DNA of 15,843 bases from JAAFIP01 sp031431335. Lineage in GTDB: Bacteria; Pseudomonadota; Gammaproteobacteria; Burkholderiales; Burkholderiaceae_C. Both the position numbers and the translations under genes were made by a program. Below are positions 13,586 to 15,843 of the stretch, piece by piece. Positions within the stretch are counted from its first letter, which is position 1. Each line of letters opens with the position of its first letter. The notes under the pieces were generated by a model. That model made no database searches. It was not told the DNA's origin and was given only the letters and a program-made list of their open reading frames with translations. The DNA lies in assembly GCA_031431335.1 (NCBI GenBank), contig JANPDG010000119.1:1-15843 (forward strand), read 5' to 3'.

Positions 13586-14296
13586 CTAAATCTTGACAGT
13601 TTGCACTGCCCGGGTCGCTGCGCCCTCTAGCACCTTGGCGGACATCGTTTTTACCACGACTTGGGGGGGGAGGTCTACCACGCCCTCTAAGCGGCGATAT
13701 TGCTTGAGCTGCAGAGTCTGCAGCCCGCCGGGCAATGGCATGGTCCAAGGCTTGCCAGCTTGGGTGCCACCGAGAATGAGCTCGATCTTGCCATTGAAGT
13801 CGGGGGCGTTTTTGGTGGGCTGAATCACCAGTACCTGCCACTTGATCTGCGCACCGCCGCCCAGCACCTCGGCCTGCAGACCGCGAATAGCGATGCCCTC
13901 GGCCGCGCCCACCGGCATGAGTTTTTCAAAAAAACCTAAATCGTCGCGCAGCGCGCGGTTGTCGTTCTCTAGCAGCTTGACCTGCACCGCCAGCTTGTCT
14001 TGCGCAGCTTTTTCAGCCGTGAGCAAACTGCCCGAGGTGTTGGCAACCGACTGCGCCGCATCACGCTCCTGGCGCAGCTTAGCCACTTCGATCTTTAGCT
14101 GCGCCAGCTCATTTTTGGCATTGCTATCTAGCCCCGCAATGCCCTTGCCAAACTCAAACGCCCACAGCCCCACAGCCGCACACAGCCCCAGCATGAGTGC
14201 CACCACCAACCAGCGCAGCGGCCACGGCGTGCGACTGCGAATCGCCATGGAAGGCGCGCTGATCGTTAAACGGCGGCGAAGAAGTCGAAAACGCAT
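13586..14296 (-). CDS. DUF6776-like single-pass membrane protein with periplasmic coiled coil
   Basis: A 236-residue protein. A basic N-terminus (RFRLLRRRL, IRSRTPWPLRW) is followed by one membrane segment at about 30-47, then a probable coiled coil at about 58-120 (KNELAQLKIEVAKLRQERDA, KLAVQVKLLENDNRALRDDL). The C-terminal domain looks beta-rich (IKWQVLVIQP, KIELILGGTQAGKPW, VVDLPPQVVVKTM). The positive-inside rule places the bulk in the periplasm. It resembles the uncharacterised DUF6776 proteins that sit next to bactofilins in Burkholderiales (recollection). A bactofilin partner role is plausible but not shown. The start at 14296 has no strong ribosome site; an ATG at 14248 is an alternative. 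Confidence 0.8.
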   Translation of the reverse strand: MRFRLLRRRLTISAPSMAIRSRTPWPLRWLVVALMLGLCAAVGLWAFEFGKGIAGLDSNAKNELAQLKIEVAKLRQERDAAQSVANTSGSLLTAEKAAQDKLAVQVKLLENDNRALRDDLGFFEKLMPVGAAEGIAIRGLQAEVLGGGAQIKWQVLVIQPTKNAPDFNGKIELILGGTQAGKPWTMPLPGGLQTLQLKQYRRLEGVVDLPPQVVVKTMSAKVLEGAATRAVQTVKI

Positions 14297-14371
14297 AAGG
14301 CTGGTGAAGTGTTTAAAGGATGTTCAGGTCACACGCTAAGTTCATTTTTTGCGGTCTTGACTTGAATGCAA

Positions 14372-14392
14372 AAACCGCCACAAGGGCGGTTT
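14372..14392 (-). terminator. Rho-independent terminator of the rplM-rpsI operon
   Basis: AAACCGCC and GGCGGTTT form a perfect 8-bp stem with a five-base loop. On the minus strand the stem runs into a T-tract (GGCGGTTTTTGC). It lies about 120 bases after the rpsI stop and 76 bases before the next gene on the same strand. Confidence 0.85.
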
Positions 14393-14428
14393 AATGTGAC
14401 AAAACGCGAGCGAGAGGCTCGAAGGCAA

Positions 14429-14476
14429 GGCGCAAACCGCAACCAGGCTGCACGCCTGGTGAGGATTTGCAACGCC
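14429..14476. repeat. Long imperfect palindrome in the rpsI 3' region
   Basis: ACCAGGC (14442-14448) and GCCTGGT (14454-14460) make a perfect 7-bp core. Outer arms GGCGCAAACC (14429-14438) and GGATTTGCAACGCC (14463-14476) pair imperfectly. A smaller GAGC-GAGAG-GCTC hairpin lies beside it at about 14408-14420. The segment is transcribed between rpsI and its terminator. It resembles REP-like palindromes of Burkholderiales; no copy number is available. Confidence 0.5.
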
Positions 14477-14512
14477 GCATTCGAAACTTTCGTGCAAAGA
14501 TGCAGCCGCGTT

Positions 14513-14905
14513 TTAACGTTTGGAGAATTGCTTGCGACGACGGGCGCCGTGTAAGCCGACCTTCTTACGCTCGACTTCACGCGCATCACGCGTCACAAAG
14601 CCTGCTGCGCTGAGCGCTGGCTTTAACGCGGTATCGTAGTCGATCAAAGCGCGGGTGATGCCGTGGCGCACAGCACCGGCCTGGCCCGACTCGCCACCAC
14701 CGGCAACGGTGATTTTGAGGTCAAACGCTTCGACGTTGTTGGTCAAAAACAGGGGCTGTTTGGCGATCATGATCGAGGTTTGACGGCCGAAGTATTCGAC
14801 GATGTCTTTACCGTTGACGGTGATTTTGCCAGTGCCTTTTTTCATGAACACGCGGGCGACGCTTGATTTGCGACGGCCGGTGCCGTTGTTCCATTCACCG
14901 ATCAT
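14513..14905 (-). CDS. rpsI: 30S ribosomal protein S9
   Basis: S9 is a small-subunit protein whose C-terminal tail reaches the P-site tRNA. The 130-residue protein has the family signature GTGRRKSSVARVF near its N-terminus, GGGESGQAGAVRHGITRALI in the middle, and ends in the basic tail ARRRKQFSKR. The ATG at 14905 overlaps the rplM stop as ATGA. The Shine-Dalgarno AAGGAG (14911-14916) lies five bases upstream, inside the rplM reading frame. L13-S9 is a conserved operon pair. Confidence 0.97.
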   Translation of the reverse strand: MIGEWNNGTGRRKSSVARVFMKKGTGKITVNGKDIVEYFGRQTSIMIAKQPLFLTNNVEAFDLKITVAGGGESGQAGAVRHGITRALIDYDTALKPALSAAGFVTRDAREVERKKVGLHGARRRKQFSKR

Positions 14906-15369
14906 TTCGACTCCTTACGGACGGCATCACGAGAGATACCGGCAATGTCCAACACTTTGGGTTGCTGCGCAGTGTGTGGGTGCTCTGAGCCGCCATACAC
15001 TTTGAGCTTTTTGATCATGGCGTAGCCAAGCGGGCCTTTGGGCAACATGCCTTTGACCGCTTTTTCCAGCGCACGGCCAGGAAACTTGGCTTGCATGTCG
15101 CGGAAGTTGGTCTCAGAAATACCGCCAGGGTAGCCTGAGTGGCTGTAGTATTTTTTGTCAATGAGCTTGGCACCTGTGACGCGCAGTTTGGCTGCGTTGA
15201 TCACAATGATGAAGTCACCGGTGTCGATGTGAGGCGTGTAAATGGCCTTGTGTTTGCCGCGTAAACGGAGGGCTGCTTCGCTGGCAATCCGTCCGAGCAC
15301 CTTATCGGTGGCGTCAATCACAAACCACTCGTGCGTCACGTCGGCGGGTTTAGCGCTGTACGTAGTCAT
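14902..15369 (-). CDS. rplM: 50S ribosomal protein L13 with 13-residue C-terminal extension
   Basis: L13 is an early-assembling large-subunit protein. It starts MTTYSAKPADVTHEWFVIDA at 15369; a start 13 codons upstream would add non-conserved residues. Family blocks include GKHKAIYTPHIDTGDF, YYSHSGYPGG and MLPKGPLGYAMIKKLKVYGG. Typical L13 (142 residues in E. coli) ends near QQPKVLDI. Here the frame continues for 13 more residues, AGISRDAVRKESK (14905-14943), giving 155 in total. The extension runs through the rpsI ribosome site and stops in an ATGA overlap with rpsI. This looks like loss of the usual stop codon. The frame is continuous, so it is not an annotation artefact unless a base is wrong in the assembly. 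Confidence 0.95.
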   Translation of the reverse strand: MTTYSAKPADVTHEWFVIDATDKVLGRIASEAALRLRGKHKAIYTPHIDTGDFIIVINAAKLRVTGAKLIDKKYYSHSGYPGGISETNFRDMQAKFPGRALEKAVKGMLPKGPLGYAMIKKLKVYGGSEHPHTAQQPKVLDIAGISRDAVRKESK

Positions 15370-15426
15370 GAGTTTTCTCTTTTCAATAATAAGAACGGTT
15401 TGTAGCATGCCTTTTCCACGGTCGGT

Positions 15427-15443
15427 GCTCTTCTAATGAGAGC
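15427..15443 (-). other. Hairpin in the rplM leader
   Basis: GCTCT and AGAGC pair across a seven-base loop, about 60 bases before the rplM ATG. It lies within the roughly 180-base leader predicted from the promoter at 15556-15585. It could be part of a ribosomal-protein autoregulatory leader, but the short stem alone proves nothing. Confidence 0.35.
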
Positions 15444-15555
15444 CTCTTAGGTGGGTATTTGAGAAACCGGCCCAGTACAACACGCATTAGTGTGTGCCTA
15501 GGAGCTGGCTTCGTCTATCTTGCCGCGGGCATAGCTAAACGCTGCATAGCCTTAC

Positions 15556-15585
15556 ATTATAAACAAAATCAAGGGCCAAGGTCAA
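15556..15585 (-). promoter_or_regulatory. Sigma-70 promoter for rplM-rpsI
   Basis: On the minus strand TTGACC (15580-15585) is followed by an 18-base spacer and a perfect TATAAT (15556-15561). The predicted start is near 15549, giving a leader of about 180 bases. Such a strong promoter fits a ribosomal-protein operon. Confidence 0.75.
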
Positions 15586-15659
15586 TAGCGCCCAAAGGGA
15601 ACCAGCCTAAAGCCTCTGTTAGCCACCCATCAAGCCTTGGCAGCTTGACCCACAGACAG

Positions 15660-15770
15660 CTAATAGCCCTCAAGGTCTTTTTCCATGCCGCGCACAAAGC
15701 TGCGGGCCATCATGCCAACAGCAACCACCAATACCAATAGCGCTATACCAGTAAGCCAATAGAGATTCAT
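15660..15770 (-). CDS. Small single-span membrane protein, 36 residues
   Basis: An ATG at 15770 opens a 36-codon frame ending in TAG at 15660-15662. The peptide starts MNLYWLTGIALLVLVVAVGM, a membrane span of about 17-19 residues, followed by a basic patch (MARSFVRGM) and a short acidic tail (EKDLEGY). An AAAGG ribosome site lies six bases upstream. The positive-inside rule puts the C-terminus in the cytoplasm. A weak hairpin (TCAAGC/GCTTGA, 15630-15648) follows the stop, and then the rplM promoter. The family is not recognised. Hydrophobic pattern, charge asymmetry and ribosome site together make it a credible small gene. Confidence 0.6.
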   Translation of the reverse strand: MNLYWLTGIALLVLVVAVGMMARSFVRGMEKDLEGY

Positions 15771-15843
15771 GTTGCGCCTTTGTGTGAGATGTACCTATGT
15801 GACAAATAGTGTGAATTAGTTAACGAATTCTCATCTTCTCTGA

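Overview
The window looks like chromosomal core sequence from a betaproteobacterium of the order Burkholderiales, most likely Comamonadaceae or a close relative. This is inferred from protein sequence style (RsmA, L13, ErpA, bactofilin with DUF6776, LptD-SurA) and gene order, not from a database search. There are no rRNA or tRNA genes, insertion sequences, phage genes or CRISPR arrays.

Layout. (1) Positions 1-1947, minus strand: glnK followed by an ammonium channel gene cut by the left edge. The channel carries a signal peptide, an OmpA-like peptidoglycan-binding domain and an Ala/Pro linker in front of the Amt domain. A sigma-54-type promoter lies upstream of glnK. (2) Positions 2073-3751, plus strand: a near-perfect LexA (SOS) box, a tiny aromatic-rich upstream ORF, then comM, a branch-migration helicase gene. 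(3) Positions 3859-8550, minus strand: lptD-surA-rsmA, an outer-membrane biogenesis and rRNA methylation cluster. It has no pdxA, and rsmA carries an in-frame insertion. (4) Positions 8622-11910, plus strand: amgK (divergent from lptD, with no murU next to it), rsmE and an MFS transporter. Between amgK and rsmE is an AT-rich element that shares two spaced sequence boxes with the rsmA insertion. A 14-bp tandem array precedes the transporter. (5) Positions 12043-12531, plus strand: a YidB/DUF937 protein, facing a shared terminator. (6) Positions 12711-14296, minus strand: DUF6776 membrane protein, bactofilin, erpA. (7) Positions 14513-15770, minus strand: a 36-residue membrane protein, then rplM-rpsI. 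L13 has a 13-residue C-terminal extension that runs through the rpsI Shine-Dalgarno sequence into an ATGA overlap.

How the genes work together. GlnK and the Amt channel form the usual nitrogen-responsive pair. LptD and SurA serve outer-membrane assembly: SurA is the periplasmic chaperone and LptD one of its client beta-barrels. AmgK belongs to cell-wall sugar recycling. Bactofilin and the OmpA-like channel domain also point to the cell envelope. RsmA, RsmE, L13 and S9 belong to the ribosome.

The strongest candidates for something undescribed are the OmpA-Amt fusion, the SOS box in front of comM, the insertion in RsmA with its intergenic relative, and the L13 extension.
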